Below are positions 34,773-44,450 of a stretch of DNA of 64,000 nucleotides, piece after piece. The translations under genes and the position numbers were made by a program. Under the pieces are notes generated by a model that ran no database searches, was not told the DNA's origin, and saw nothing but the letters and a program-made list of their open reading frames with translations. The stretch comes from Actinomycetota bacterium (lineage in GTDB: Bacteria; Actinomycetota; JAHEXW01; JAGVPG01). Location of the stretch: assembly GCA_020052375.1 (NCBI GenBank), contig JAGVPG010000030.1, positions 1 through 64,000 of the forward strand, read 5' to 3'. The first letter of the stretch is position 1, and each line of letters begins with the position of its first letter.

Positions 34773-35516
34773 ATGAATCAAGATCCTAACATACTTGTAA
34801 GCAACAAGAAGGCATTCCATAAGAATCCTTTAGTCGTAGTAATCAGCTGCTTATTCATAATAATGTTTTGTACCATTACTTTAGTCTGCAGCTGTAGCGA
34901 GAAGCCTCGAAGAAAATCGGACATCACCCATCCCTTCGGCATGTATTATTCGATCAGTTATCTAGTCTGGGTAGAGCCGGATTCAAATGACGATCTCAAA
35001 GATTTCACGATATACACACCTTTTCCAGCTGCTAACGGTGGTGCTAGAAAGCGTCTATTAACAACTGTGCTGAACCCAGATCCTCTCAAGAAGTACCGTG
35101 TTGAAATGCATGGATATGCTAGTCGTAGGATTGTTGCAACAACACGAGGAGACATGCTTCAGCTAAAAGCGCCATCTTTTAAAGGAGTCATGATCGAATC
35201 GGTGTCTGAGTTTTATACACTATTACCCATTAATTGTGTATCCAAATACCCACTAATTCCGTCAGAAGAAGATGCGACATGGATATACTTGAACTACGAA
35301 GGAGAAGGGCCAGTACGAATATATCTACAGTATAGTTTAGGTTGGATTCTAAATTATACGACTTGGATACCCACCCACCAACCGACAACAGGCTATGTCA
35401 CTACCTATATTGTAGGAACCGCTCCTGCTGAAGTTCCAGTTGATGTACACATGATAGTTGTCCGAAAAAAAGGATGGGTCAAGCTACCATTACAGAAGTC
35501 TACAGTGCGTTACTAA
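34773..35516 (+). CDS. Hypothetical lipoprotein or anchored protein, AT-rich orphan
   Basis: 247 aa of unknown function. Residues 20-45 are a hydrophobic signal (VVVISCLFIIMFCTITLVCSC) that ends in Cys residues, so it may be a lipoprotein. The remainder is rich in beta-type sequence, with no domain that I recognise. Codon use is visibly more AT-rich than in neighbouring genes, and it stands alone between repeat elements, which suggests horizontal acquisition. Start ATG 34773 has AAAGGAG 11 nt upstream. Confidence 0.65.
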   Translation: MNQDPNILVSNKKAFHKNPLVVVISCLFIIMFCTITLVCSCSEKPRRKSDITHPFGMYYSISYLVWVEPDSNDDLKDFTIYTPFPAANGGARKRLLTTVLNPDPLKKYRVEMHGYASRRIVATTRGDMLQLKAPSFKGVMIESVSEFYTLLPINCVSKYPLIPSEEDATWIYLNYEGEGPVRIYLQYSLGWILNYTTWIPTHQPTTGYVTTYIVGTAPAEVPVDVHMIVVRKKGWVKLPLQKSTVRY

Positions 35517-35604
35517 TGCATTAAGGGTGGCAGTTAGAACTACCTTTTTACTAACTTGATAATAATGCTTGATCCGCAACCCCTCTCTCGTTTTGAGCTT
35601 AATT

Positions 35605-35787
35605 AGGGTGGAGTTGTCCGGATCAGACTCCATCGGGAGCTGACCTTTGAGTTGTGCGAGCATTTACCAGTTCTGTGAGGAAGACCTGCTGGTAAAGCGA
35701 CGAACAGAGTCTTCCGAACGACCTGAGGAAATGTGAGTACAAATCAAGGACAGTTTCCAAGGAAGATGATCCGGACAACTCCATCCT
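35605..35787. ncRNA. Candidate structured RNA closed by a 21-bp stem
   Basis: Bases 35605-35625 pair with 35767-35787 over 21 positions, with a single G-U. Inside are TTTACCAG (35663-35670) with CTGGTAAA (35689-35696), GGAAGAC in its loop complementary to GTCTTCC downstream (possible pseudoknot), and CTCC/GGAG near 35629. There is no ORF or transposase. Total size is 183 nt. I could not match it to tmRNA, RNase P, SRP or T-box. The strand is not certain; the plus strand is favoured because both flanking genes are on it. An inverted-repeat mobile remnant is the alternative. Confidence 0.5.
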
Positions 35788-35878
35788 ATCTGTTAAGCGA
35801 AAAACTCCTGCTAAACCCCTTCACACACTAAATTACTTATTATAGAATATATATCTACTATTCAGCTGGTTTACAGAC

Positions 35879-35973
35879 AAGACCCAAAAAGGGGTCAGGT
35901 CTTGAATTATGGCATTTTATTAAGTTTTGACGTTTTAAAAATGCAATAATTCACAGACCTGACCCCAGGTCTT
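35879..35973. repeat. REP/MITE-like palindrome GGGGTCAGGTCT
   Basis: GGGGTCAGGTCT (35891-35902) and AGACCTGACCCC (35955-35966) are exact inverted repeats. The adjoining TGAATTATGGCATTTTA pairs with TAAAATGCAATAATTCA. AAGACC/GGTCTT flank the outside. Repeats with GGTCAGGTCTTGAATTAT are found in many genomes near REP-associated (Y1) transposases; none is present here. It ends about 20 nt before the ilvD start. Confidence 0.75.
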
Positions 35974-35993
35974 AACGAAAATAAGGAGTAGTC

Positions 35994-37655
35994 ATGGCAT
36001 TAAAAAGCGACTCGATGAAGAAAGGGATCTCCAAAGCTCCGCAAAGGGCACTGCTAAAAGCACTCGGACTCATGGATTATGAGATCGATAAACCCCTGGT
36101 CGGCATCGTAAACTCGTTCAACGAGGTCATACCGGGACATATTCATCTGGACAAACTGTCGCAGGCGGTCAAGACGGGTGTGAAGATAGCGGGCGGGACG
36201 CCGCTGGAATTCCCGACGATCGGCGTCTGCGATGGGATCGCCATGAATCACCCGGGCATGAGATATTCTCTGCCCAGCCGTGAGGTCATCGCTGATTCGA
36301 TCGAGATCATGGCTGAAGCTCACGCTTTTGATGCCTTGGTCATGGTGACGAACTGCGACAAGATCGTTCCGGGGATGCTGATGGCGGCGGTCAGGATAAA
36401 CATACCGACTGTGATCGTAGGTGGGGGACCGATGCTTGCAGGCCGTCTTAAAGGTGAAGACATCGATTTGATCACGGTGTTCGAGGCAGTCGGAAAAGTG
36501 CAGACCGGAGGTATGAGCGAATCAGAGGTCCAAGAGGTGATCCGGAGGGCGTGTCCGGGTTGCGGCTCTTGCGCCGGACTGTTCACGGCAAACAGCATGA
36601 ACTGTCTATGCGAGGCTTTGGGCATATCGTTGCCGGGCAATGGGACGATACCGGCGGTCTACGCTGACCGGACTCTGCTTGCAAAGAAAGCGGGCGTCGC
36701 CGTGATGGAGCTTCTTAAAAAAGATGTCAGGCCGAAGGGTATCATCACCAAAGAAGCGCTTGAAAATGCGTTCACAGTGGATATGGCGATCGGGGGATCC
36801 TCGAACACGGTCCTTCATCTATCGGCGGTCGCATATGAAGCGGATATAGACTTCGATCTAAATAAGATAAACGAGATTAGCAGACGGACGCCGAACCTAT
36901 GTCACATCAGTCCTTCAGGCCCGGCTCATATGCAAGACCTTCATGAAGCGGGCGGCATCCCGGCTGTTATTAACGAGCTGATGAAGAAGGACCTTATCAA
37001 CAAAAACGCCGTGACGGTAAGAGGACGCACGATCGGGGAGATCGCAAAGGATACACCGGTGATCAACAACGAAGTCATCCGTCCGGTCGACGATCCATAT
37101 TCCGAGACAGGCGGACTGACGATCCTCTGGGGCAATCTGGCTCCGGAAGGAGCTATCGTCAAACAGGCCGGAGTCAGCGAGGAAACGTTACACTACAAAG
37201 GCAAAGCCCGTGTTTTCGATTCGGAAGAAGCGGCAACGGACGCTATTCTGGGGAAGAAGATCGTCCCCGGTGATGTCGTTATTGTACGCTACGAAGGACC
37301 TAAAGGAGGCCCGGGGATGCGCGAGATGCTTACTCTGACAAGCGCGCTTGCCGGATTGGGGCTTGTAACGCAGGTCGCCTTGATAACCGACGGCCGTTTC
37401 TCCGGGGGCACTCGCGGTTGCGCCATCGGGCATGTATCGCCCGAGGCTGCGGAAGGCGGACCGCTCGCTTTCGTCAAAGAAGGTGACGAGATCGAGATCG
37501 ATATACCGGCGCAAAAACTCGTACTTAACGTCGACGACGCGGAGATGGAAACACGTAGACAGGGATGGACGCCGCCGGAACCGAAGATAAAGCACGGTTA
37601 CCTTGCCAGGTATGCCAGGGACGTCTCAAGCGCCAGCAAGGGTGCCGTCATCTAA
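35994..37655 (+). CDS. ilvD: Dihydroxy-acid dehydratase
   Basis: 553-aa Fe-S dehydratase, third step of valine/isoleucine synthesis. Cluster and Mg motifs: [29 protein letters not shown] and the C-terminal [26 protein letters not shown] 35994 with AAGGAG upstream. First gene of the branched-chain block, with ilvB 17 nt downstream. Confidence 0.96.
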   Translation: MALKSDSMKKGISKAPQRALLKALGLMDYEIDKPLVGIVNSFNEVIPGHIHLDKLSQAVKTGVKIAGGTPLEFPTIGVCDGIAMNHPGMRYSLPSREVIADSIEIMAEAHAFDALVMVTNCDKIVPGMLMAAVRINIPTVIVGGGPMLAGRLKGEDIDLITVFEAVGKVQTGGMSESEVQEVIRRACPGCGSCAGLFTANSMNCLCEALGISLPGNGTIPAVYADRTLLAKKAGVAVMELLKKDVRPKGIITKEALENAFTVDMAIGGSSNTVLHLSAVAYEADIDFDLNKINEISRRTPNLCHISPSGPAHMQDLHEAGGIPAVINELMKKDLINKNAVTVRGRTIGEIAKDTPVINNEVIRPVDDPYSETGGLTILWGNLAPEGAIVKQAGVSEETLHYKGKARVFDSEEAATDAILGKKIVPGDVVIVRYEGPKGGPGMREMLTLTSALAGLGLVTQVALITDGRFSGGTRGCAIGHVSPEAAEGGPLAFVKEGDEIEIDIPAQKLVLNVDDAEMETRRQGWTPPEPKIKHGYLARYARDVSSASKGAVI

Positions 37656-37672
37656 GATAAGGGGTGAAGAAG

Positions 37673-39388
37673 GTGAAGATAACAGGTGCTGAAGCGTTAA
37701 TAAAGAGCCTAGAGAACGAGAACGTCGAGTACATATTCGGGATTCCCGGAGGCGTTCTCGTAGATATACATCATCACCTATGCATGTCCAAGAAGATAAA
37801 GCATATATTGATGCGTCATGAACAAGTCGCAGCCCACGCGGCCGACGGTTATGCGCGGGCGACCGGCAGAGTCGGCGTCTGCATGGCCACATCGGGACCG
37901 GGAGCGACCAATCTGGTCACAGGGATCGCAAATGCCTATATGGATTCGATACCGATCGTAGCGCTGACAGGGCAGGTCAAATCACCGATGATCGGTACGG
38001 ACGCGTTTCAGGAAGCGGACATAACGGGGATCACGTTACCTGTCGTCAAACACAGTTATCTGTTAAAGGACCCGCGGGAAATAGGGCGCGTCATCAAGGA
38101 GGCGTTCTATATAGCGGGCTCGGGAAGGCCGGGTCCGGTATTGATCGACATACCGAGGGATATCTCGCTGGCTGAGGTCGATTTCAAATACCCGGACAGT
38201 ATTGACCTACCGGGATACAAACCAACGGTACGGGGCAATCCCAAACAGATAAAACTCGCTGTAAAAGCGATAATGGCTTCCGAGAGGCCGATAGTGTATG
38301 CGGGCGGCGGAGTCATCCTGTCGAACGCGGCCAAGGAGCTGACCAGTCTTGTCAGGTTTTTGCGAGTCCCGGTGACGACGACTCTGATGGGCAAGGGGGC
38401 ATTTCCGGAGACTGACGATCTTTCCCTGGGGATGCTGGGGATGCATGGAACGGCGTATGCCAACTATGCTATCAATGAAAGCGACCTGATCATAGCGATC
38501 GGAGCCAGGTTCGACGACCGTGTGACCGGCAATCCGGAGAAGTTCGCGGTCAACGCCAAGGTCATCCATATAGATATCGACCCCGCGGAGATCGGGAAGA
38601 ACGTCAATGTGGACGTACCGATCGTCGGGGACGCGAAGCAGATCCTATCAGGTCTTCTAGTCGCGTTAAAGACCGAAATAAAAAGTAGTAAACACAGGCC
38701 GTGGGGCGCCTGGTTGACAAAAGTCGAAGCATGGAAGGCCAAACACCCGTTGTTCTATAAGAAGGATAAGGTCTTGAGGCCGCAGTTCATCATCGAACAG
38801 ATATATGCGCTGACTAAAGACACGGACCACGTCATCACAACCGGCGTCGGCCAAAACCAGATGTGGGCGGCGCAGTTCTATAAGACGGACACAGCTCGCG
38901 ACTTTTTATCGTCAGGCGGGCTGGGGACTATGGGATACGGTATGCCCGCGGCTATAGGCGCTCAGTTCGGACGCCCGAAGTCGCTTGTCGTCGATATCGA
39001 CGGGGACGGCAGTTTCCAGATGGTCTCACAGGACCTGGCGACCGCGGCGGCGCATAAACTACCCATCAAGATCTGCATCTTAAACAACATGTATCTGGGG
39101 ATGGTCAGGCAGTGGCAGGAGCTTTTCTATGAGTGCCGCTACGCGGCTGTAGACTTAGCCCCGGGCATGCCCGATTTCGTAAAACTGGCCGATGCTTACG
39201 GAGCGAAAGGCATCAGGGTAACTAAGAACGAAGAGGTGAAGCCCGCTCTTGAGAAGGCGTTCAAGGATCCGTCGACTTATGTCATCGAGTTCTGTATCGA
39301 CCGCGAGGAGTGCGTCTTCCCGATGGTCGCGCCCGGAGCGGAGATCACGGACATGATGATGGAAAAACCGGCAAGGAGGTCACGATGA
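37673..39388 (+). CDS. ilvB: Acetolactate synthase large subunit
   Basis: 571-aa ThDP enzyme. The catalytic Glu is in MRHEQVAAHAADGYARATG, and the ThDP motif runs DGDGSFQMVSQDLATAA to NNMYLGMVRQWQ. GTG 37673 has AAGGGGTG at 7 nt; the ORF track's GTG 37664 overlaps that sequence and is less likely. Its stop overlaps the ATG of ilvN. Confidence 0.95.
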   Translation: MKITGAEALIKSLENENVEYIFGIPGGVLVDIHHHLCMSKKIKHILMRHEQVAAHAADGYARATGRVGVCMATSGPGATNLVTGIANAYMDSIPIVALTGQVKSPMIGTDAFQEADITGITLPVVKHSYLLKDPREIGRVIKEAFYIAGSGRPGPVLIDIPRDISLAEVDFKYPDSIDLPGYKPTVRGNPKQIKLAVKAIMASERPIVYAGGGVILSNAAKELTSLVRFLRVPVTTTLMGKGAFPETDDLSLGMLGMHGTAYANYAINESDLIIAIGARFDDRVTGNPEKFAVNAKVIHIDIDPAEIGKNVNVDVPIVGDAKQILSGLLVALKTEIKSSKHRPWGAWLTKVEAWKAKHPLFYKKDKVLRPQFIIEQIYALTKDTDHVITTGVGQNQMWAAQFYKTDTARDFLSSGGLGTMGYGMPAAIGAQFGRPKSLVVDIDGDGSFQMVSQDLATAAAHKLPIKICILNNMYLGMVRQWQELFYECRYAAVDLAPGMPDFVKLADAYGAKGIRVTKNEEVKPALEKAFKDPSTYVIEFCIDREECVFPMVAPGAEITDMMMEKPARRSR

Positions 39389-39876
39389 AGCATATAGTAT
39401 CGGCTCTGGTTGAGAATAAACCGGGCGTGCTGGTGCGGATAGCCGGCTTGTTCAGCCGGCGCGGATTCAATATCGAGAGTCTTGCGGTCGGGCCGACCGA
39501 GCATCCCGAGATATCGAGGATGACGATCGTCGTCGATGTTGCCGATCAACCATTGGAGCAGGTTACCAAGCAACTTCACAAATTGATAAATGTGATCAAA
39601 CTCAGCGAGCTCAGGATGGATGAGTCGGTCCAACGCGAGCTGGTGATGATAAAAATCAAAGCGCCGGCGGCAAAACGGGCGGAGATAATCGAGATCGCAG
39701 ATATCTTCCGGGCAAACATAGTCGACGTCAGCCGGGATATGATCGTGCTCGAGGTGACAGGTACTGAAAGCAAGATAGACGCTATAGAGAATCTGCTTAT
39801 TCCATACGGCATCATAGAATTCGCGCGGACCGGCAAGATCGCTCTGGCGCGCGGATCTAAAGAGACAGAACAATAA
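39385..39876 (+). CDS. ilvN: Acetolactate synthase small (regulatory) subunit
   Basis: 163 aa. ACT domain at the N-terminus (HIVSALVENKPGVLVRIAGLFSRRGFNIESLAVG) gives feedback control by valine; the C-terminal ALS_ss domain follows. The ORF track extends it 25 codons upstream into ilvB; ATG 39385 with AAGGAGG is the true start. ilvC follows after 12 nt. Confidence 0.95.
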   Translation: MKHIVSALVENKPGVLVRIAGLFSRRGFNIESLAVGPTEHPEISRMTIVVDVADQPLEQVTKQLHKLINVIKLSELRMDESVQRELVMIKIKAPAAKRAEIIEIADIFRANIVDVSRDMIVLEVTGTESKIDAIENLLIPYGIIEFARTGKIALARGSKETEQ

Positions 39877-39888
39877 AGAGGAGGAAAC

Positions 39889-40875
39889 ATGGTCAAGAAA
39901 TATTATGACAGCGATGCGTCGCTGGAACCGCTAAAAGGAAAGAAGGTCGCGATCATCGGCTATGGAAGCCAGGGGAGGGCGCACACAGCCAACCTGGCGG
40001 ACAGCGGTGTCGATGTGATCGTCGGCTCCATAAAGGACCCCTCGTGGGACGCGGCAGTCGAGGCGGGCTTCAATGTCATGCCGATAGCCGACGCTGCCAA
40101 GATGGCGGATATCGTGATGGTGCTCATCCCCGATGAGTTTCAGAAAGCGACCTACTATCAAGACATACACGATAATCTGGAAGAAGGAAACGCCCTGGTC
40201 TTTGCGCACGGCTTTAACATCAGGTTCAAACAGATCGTGCCGCCGGAGAAAATAGATGTCTTTATGATCGCTCCTAAAGGCCCCGGCTATCTTGTGCGTG
40301 AAACGTACCAGCAAGGTATAGGAGTCCCGGCGCTGATAGCGGTCGAACAGGACTTTACAGGCAAGGCGCATGATTTAGGCTTAGCATATGCCAAAGCCCT
40401 TGGGGCGACCCGCGCGGGCGTCTTGGAGACGACGTTCAGCGAAGAGACGGAGACGGATCTGTTCGGAGAGCAAGCGGTCTTATGCGGTGGAGTCACCGAG
40501 CTTATCAAGGCTGGATTCGATACGCTGGTCGAGGGCGGATATCAACCCGAGGTGGCGTACTTCGAATGCCTGCACGAACTCAAACTGATCACGGATCTCG
40601 TGCAGAAATACGGCGTCAGCGGCATGTGGACATTCGTCAGCAATACGGCTGAATACGGCGGGCTTAGCCGTAGAGAGCGTCTGATCACTAAAGGGACGCG
40701 GGCCGAGATGAAGAAGATGCTCGGCGAGATCCAATCCGGCGAATTCGCGGAAGAGTGGATCAAAGAAAGCGAAGCCGGACGTCCGAATTTCAACAGGATG
40801 GAAAAGGAAGAGGGAGAACTTCAGGTCGAGCAGGTAGGGCGCGAATTAAGGAAGATGATGCCCTGGCTCAAATAG
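39889..40875 (+). CDS. ilvC: Ketol-acid reductoisomerase
   Basis: 328-aa class I (short) KARI, second step of valine/isoleucine synthesis. Rossmann motif [17 protein letters not shown]; then [12 protein letters not shown] in the cofactor loop, and metal ligands in [10 protein letters not shown] and [14 protein letters not shown] after AAGAGGAGG. Confidence 0.96.
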   Translation: MVKKYYDSDASLEPLKGKKVAIIGYGSQGRAHTANLADSGVDVIVGSIKDPSWDAAVEAGFNVMPIADAAKMADIVMVLIPDEFQKATYYQDIHDNLEEGNALVFAHGFNIRFKQIVPPEKIDVFMIAPKGPGYLVRETYQQGIGVPALIAVEQDFTGKAHDLGLAYAKALGATRAGVLETTFSEETETDLFGEQAVLCGGVTELIKAGFDTLVEGGYQPEVAYFECLHELKLITDLVQKYGVSGMWTFVSNTAEYGGLSRRERLITKGTRAEMKKMLGEIQSGEFAEEWIKESEAGRPNFNRMEKEEGELQVEQVGRELRKMMPWLK

Positions 40876-40920
40876 TAAAGAAGAATGTAAACGGTCGAGG
40901 GGAGATATAAGGAGGAGACG

Positions 40921-42084
40921 ATGAGGAAAGAGTATCTAATGACGCCGGGGCCTACACCGGTACCATCAGAGGTGCTCTTAGCGCAAGCAAAGCCCATGAT
41001 CCATCACAGGGCGCCGATCTACACAGAGATCATACTCGAGGTGCTGGACGACCTTAAGTATGTCTTCCAGACGAAGAACGACATCATCATGTTTGCTTCT
41101 TCGGGTACCGGCGGCATGGAGTCGGCGGTGGTCAATCTATTTTCACCCGGGGATAAGGTCCTGGTCGCCTCAACGGGTAATTTCGGCGAACGATGGGTCA
41201 AGATATCCGGCGCGTATGGATTGGACGTCGTTAAACTGGATTATGAATGGGGAGAGAAGGCAAACCCGCAGGATATCGCGGACGCGCTAGCGAAAGACCA
41301 GGACATCAAGGGAGTATTGACGACGCATAGCGAGACGTCGACCGGTGTGACCAATGATATCAAAACGATCGGAAAGATAGTCGCCGGATATAAAGCGGTT
41401 CTGGTTGTGGATGCCATCAGCGGATTGGGAGCCTGCGAGCTTAAGACGGATGAGTGGAAGTGCGATGTAGTCATTTCCGGTTCCCAAAAAGCGCTCATGA
41501 CGCCACCGGGCCTGGCTTTTACAAGTGTCAGCGACAAAGCATGGGCTGTGGTGGAGAAATCGACCTTGCCCAAGTTCTACTTCGACTATAAGACGAGCCG
41601 CGACGCGTTGCATAAAGACCAACCGCAAAGCCCTTTCACACCGGCCGTATCGACGATCGTCGGTCTGGGAGAGGCGCTTAAGTTGATAAAGAAGGAGACT
41701 CTCGAGAAGGTCCTGGAAAGGCACGCAGTGCTGGCTAAAGCGTGTCGCGCGGGAGTCCACGCGCTGGGCCTCGAGCTATTCGGCGCCTCCGACGAGATGG
41801 CGAATTCCGTGACGGCTATCAAGGCGCCTGAAGGTATCGACGGCCAGGCGGTCGTAAAGACACTGCGCGTGAAGTACGGCATCACGATAGCCGGCGGACA
41901 GGGAAGGATAAAAGGAAAGATATTCCGTATCGGACACTGCGGATATTATGACAAGTTCGACATCGTCTCGGTGATGGCCGGACTGGAGATGGCGCTGAAA
42001 GACCTGGGATACCCGGTCGAGATGGGCGCGGCAGTCGGCGCAGCCGCGGAAGTGCTATATGAAGGCATTAGCGTATTGTCATAG
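40921..42084 (+). CDS. Class V aminotransferase, probable phosphoserine aminotransferase
   Basis: 387-aa PLP enzyme of the serine-pyruvate/alanine-glyoxylate family. The start RKEYLMTPGPTPVPSEV and the PLP-lysine context DVVISGSQKALMTPPGLAF are typical. Placed directly before serA, it probably transaminates phosphohydroxypyruvate, as its relatives do in organisms without classical SerC; this is context inference. A glyoxylate or pyruvate aminotransferase is possible. ATG 40921 with AAGGAGGAG. Confidence 0.85.
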   Translation: MRKEYLMTPGPTPVPSEVLLAQAKPMIHHRAPIYTEIILEVLDDLKYVFQTKNDIIMFASSGTGGMESAVVNLFSPGDKVLVASTGNFGERWVKISGAYGLDVVKLDYEWGEKANPQDIADALAKDQDIKGVLTTHSETSTGVTNDIKTIGKIVAGYKAVLVVDAISGLGACELKTDEWKCDVVISGSQKALMTPPGLAFTSVSDKAWAVVEKSTLPKFYFDYKTSRDALHKDQPQSPFTPAVSTIVGLGEALKLIKKETLEKVLERHAVLAKACRAGVHALGLELFGASDEMANSVTAIKAPEGIDGQAVVKTLRVKYGITIAGGQGRIKGKIFRIGHCGYYDKFDIVSVMAGLEMALKDLGYPVEMGAAVGAAAEVLYEGISVLS

Positions 42085-42105
42085 TCTGCGGAGGTGCATG
42101 ATCAT

Positions 42106-43686
42106 ATGAAAGTCCTGGTAAAAGATAAGATTGCGGATACGGGCATCGACATGTTGAAAAAGCATTTCGATGTCGATGTCAAACAAGAATGGACGCAGGA
42201 CGAGATGAAGGCCCACATCAAAGACTATGATGCGGTGATAGTCAGAAGCGCTGGCAAGATGACGGAAGACATCATCAACGAGGCGGACAACCTGAAGATC
42301 ATCGGACGGGCAGGCATAGGTCTGGACAACGTCGATATCGAAGCGGCTACGCGCCGCGGCATAATCGTAGCCAACGCGCCGCAGAGCAATATCGTCTCGG
42401 CGGCGGAACATGCAATAGCGTTGATGCTAGCGCAGGCCCGCCGGATCCCCGAAGCCGACAAGTCGCTCAAGGGCGGCGAATGGAAGAGGAGTAAACTCGA
42501 AGGCGTTGAGATCTATGACAAGACACTCGGCATCGTCGGTCTCGGACGCATAGGAAGCCTGGTTGCCAGCAGGGCAAAGGGCCTAGGCATGAAGGTGATC
42601 GCTTTCGATCCGTATGTGGCGAGCGACAAATTCGACGATTTAAACGTAGATATGGTCGAGGATCTGGATGACCTGTTGAAAGTGGCGGATTTTATATCAA
42701 TACATCTGCCGAAGACTCCGGAGACGAAAGGCATAATCGGCATAGAGCAGTTCAAGAAGATGAAAGACGGTGTCCGGATAGTGAATGCAGCCCGCGGCGG
42801 AATCGTGGATGAAAAAGCTCTGTACGACGCGCTTAAAAGCGGTAAAGTCGGCGGCGCCGCGCTTGACGTGTTTGAGAATGAGCCGCCGAAGGACAGCCCT
42901 CTTTTCAAACTAGACCAGGTCGTCGTGACACCGCACCTGGGCGCATCGACTTCGGAAGCCCAGGACAAAGCGGGCGTTATGATCGCGGAGCAGGTAATCG
43001 CCGGCCTTAAGGGCGAGTTTGTGACGACGGCCGTGAATATCAGCGCCGTACCGCCGGAAACGGCGGAGCAGATCATGCCGTTCATACCTCTGGCGGAAGT
43101 AGTCGGCTCTCTGTATTCACACCTTGCGGAAGGAAAGATGGGCGCTATAGAGATAGAGTACGCGGGACAGATCGCCGCGTATGACATAGGTATTCTTACA
43201 AGCGCCGTTCTTAAGGGCGCTTTTACACCTGTCAGCCACGAGCCGGTCACATTCGTGAATGCTCCGCTGATGGCAAAGGACCGCGGAATCGAGGTCAGAG
43301 AGGTCAAGACACCAAAGAGCAGAGAATATACCAGTTTGATCACGATCAAGAGCCATAATAAACACGACATATCCGTATCCGGCACTTTGGGGGGAACAAA
43401 GAACGAACCGCGTATCGTCAGGATAAACCGGTTCGAGTTCGATATGGTGCCGACCAAATATATGGCGCTGTTCATGTACGACGACAAGCCCGGTGTGATC
43501 GGAGCGATCGGTACGGTTCTCGGCAAAAGTAATATAAACATCGGTACTATGCAAGTGGGCCGGGAAGCCGCGAAAGGCAAGGCCCTGATGGCTGTGAATG
43601 TCGATTCAGAGATACCGGAATCCGTTATGGACGTCCTGAGGCATATAAACGACATCGCGATGGCAAAATATCTGACTCTTAGTTAG
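42106..43686 (+). CDS. serA: D-3-phosphoglycerate dehydrogenase
   Basis: 526-aa first enzyme of serine synthesis, the long type. NAD motif GIVGLGRIGSLVASRA, catalytic region HLPKTPETKG, NAARGGIVDE and TPHLGASTSEAQ, then an intervening domain and a C-terminal ACT domain (FMYDDKPGVIGAIGTVLG) for serine feedback. ATG 42106 with GGAGG upstream; the ORF track starts four codons early at GTG. Confidence 0.95.
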   Translation: MKVLVKDKIADTGIDMLKKHFDVDVKQEWTQDEMKAHIKDYDAVIVRSAGKMTEDIINEADNLKIIGRAGIGLDNVDIEAATRRGIIVANAPQSNIVSAAEHAIALMLAQARRIPEADKSLKGGEWKRSKLEGVEIYDKTLGIVGLGRIGSLVASRAKGLGMKVIAFDPYVASDKFDDLNVDMVEDLDDLLKVADFISIHLPKTPETKGIIGIEQFKKMKDGVRIVNAARGGIVDEKALYDALKSGKVGGAALDVFENEPPKDSPLFKLDQVVVTPHLGASTSEAQDKAGVMIAEQVIAGLKGEFVTTAVNISAVPPETAEQIMPFIPLAEVVGSLYSHLAEGKMGAIEIEYAGQIAAYDIGILTSAVLKGAFTPVSHEPVTFVNAPLMAKDRGIEVREVKTPKSREYTSLITIKSHNKHDISVSGTLGGTKNEPRIVRINRFEFDMVPTKYMALFMYDDKPGVIGAIGTVLGKSNINIGTMQVGREAAKGKALMAVNVDSEIPESVMDVLRHINDIAMAKYLTLS

Positions 43687-43707
43687 CGAGTCTTTAAAGG
43701 AGCGTTT

Positions 43708-44349
43708 TTGATAAGACTTATTCTGGTACGGCATGGTGAGACCTATTGGAATGAAGAAGGAAGGTTCCAGGGGCGGATCGATGTCGAGTTGAACAAGAAC
43801 GGTAAAGACCAGGCGATGAAACTTGCCGGAGCGCTCAAGAACGTCAAGATCGACGCGATATATTCTTCCCCGCTAAAGAGGTCTTTCTTGACGGCCGAAG
43901 CGGTCGCGGAAGAGCATGGATCGAATGTAGACCAGGTCAGCGAGTTTAACGAGATAGACCACGGGCTGTGGGAAGGATCGACTGTCGAACAGGTACTGGA
44001 AGAAGACGGCGATGCATACCGGGTGTGGCTCGAAAATCCGGAGAACGCCAGCATGCCGAGCGGAGAAGACCTGGAAGACTTGAGAAGCCGGGCGGTATCG
44101 AGGCTCCATCAGATATTCGAACGGCACAAGGACGGCGAGACTATTCTTGTCGTCGGGCATGACGCGACGAACAAAGTCATCATCTGTCATGCTCTAGGCC
44201 TTGATAATTCTCATTTCTGGAAGATCAAGCAGGGAAACGCGTCGATCGATATTCTCGAATATGAGAACGGAAAGTTCAGGATCACATTATTGAATGACAC
44301 GTGCCACCTCGGCGGTATAGTCGACACGACCACGCCGGGTGCCCTGTAA
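43708..44349 (+). CDS. Histidine phosphatase family protein, possible phosphoserine phosphatase
   Basis: 213 aa. Catalytic motif LILVRHGETYWNEEGRFQGR, then HGLWEGSTVEQV and the second His in LVVGHDATNKVI. The family includes phosphoglycerate mutases, cobalamin phosphatases and metal-independent phosphoserine phosphatases of about this size. Being third after the aminotransferase and serA, it would complete serine synthesis (inference). TTG start after AAAGGAG. Confidence 0.82.
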   Translation: MIRLILVRHGETYWNEEGRFQGRIDVELNKNGKDQAMKLAGALKNVKIDAIYSSPLKRSFLTAEAVAEEHGSNVDQVSEFNEIDHGLWEGSTVEQVLEEDGDAYRVWLENPENASMPSGEDLEDLRSRAVSRLHQIFERHKDGETILVVGHDATNKVIICHALGLDNSHFWKIKQGNASIDILEYENGKFRITLLNDTCHLGGIVDTTTPGAL

Positions 44350-44364
44350 TGAAAGCAAAGATTC

Positions 44365-44437
44365 GCTAGTAGCTAGTAGCCAGTAGCCAGTAGCCAGTAG
44401 CGGAGTTTAAAGCTACAAGCCACAAGCTACCAGCTTT
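44365..44437. repeat. TAGC-type intergenic repeat, copy 3
   Basis: Five to six copies of CTAGTAGC/CCAGTAGC followed by the inverted GCTACAAGCCACAAGCTACCAGC. It separates the serine genes from leuA and ends about 8 nt before the leuA Shine-Dalgarno. Confidence 0.7.
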
Positions 44438-44450
44438 CTTGGGAGGTACA

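Noticed and set aside
35605-35640. T-box leader, because AGGGTGG resembles the T-box core
   Set aside because: The following bases are AGTTGTCC instead of the conserved ACCGCG, and there is no Stem I, specifier or terminator/antiterminator pair.
35605-35787. Retron msr-msd with a1/a2 repeats
   Set aside because: No reverse transcriptase gene is anywhere in the window.
42513-43655. 380-aa ORF on the minus strand
   Set aside because: It lies wholly antisense to serA, has a Ser/Pro/Arg-rich shadow composition, and no recognisable domain.
44365-44437. CRISPR array
   Set aside because: Units are 7-8 nt, degenerate and contiguous; there are no regular spacers and no cas genes.
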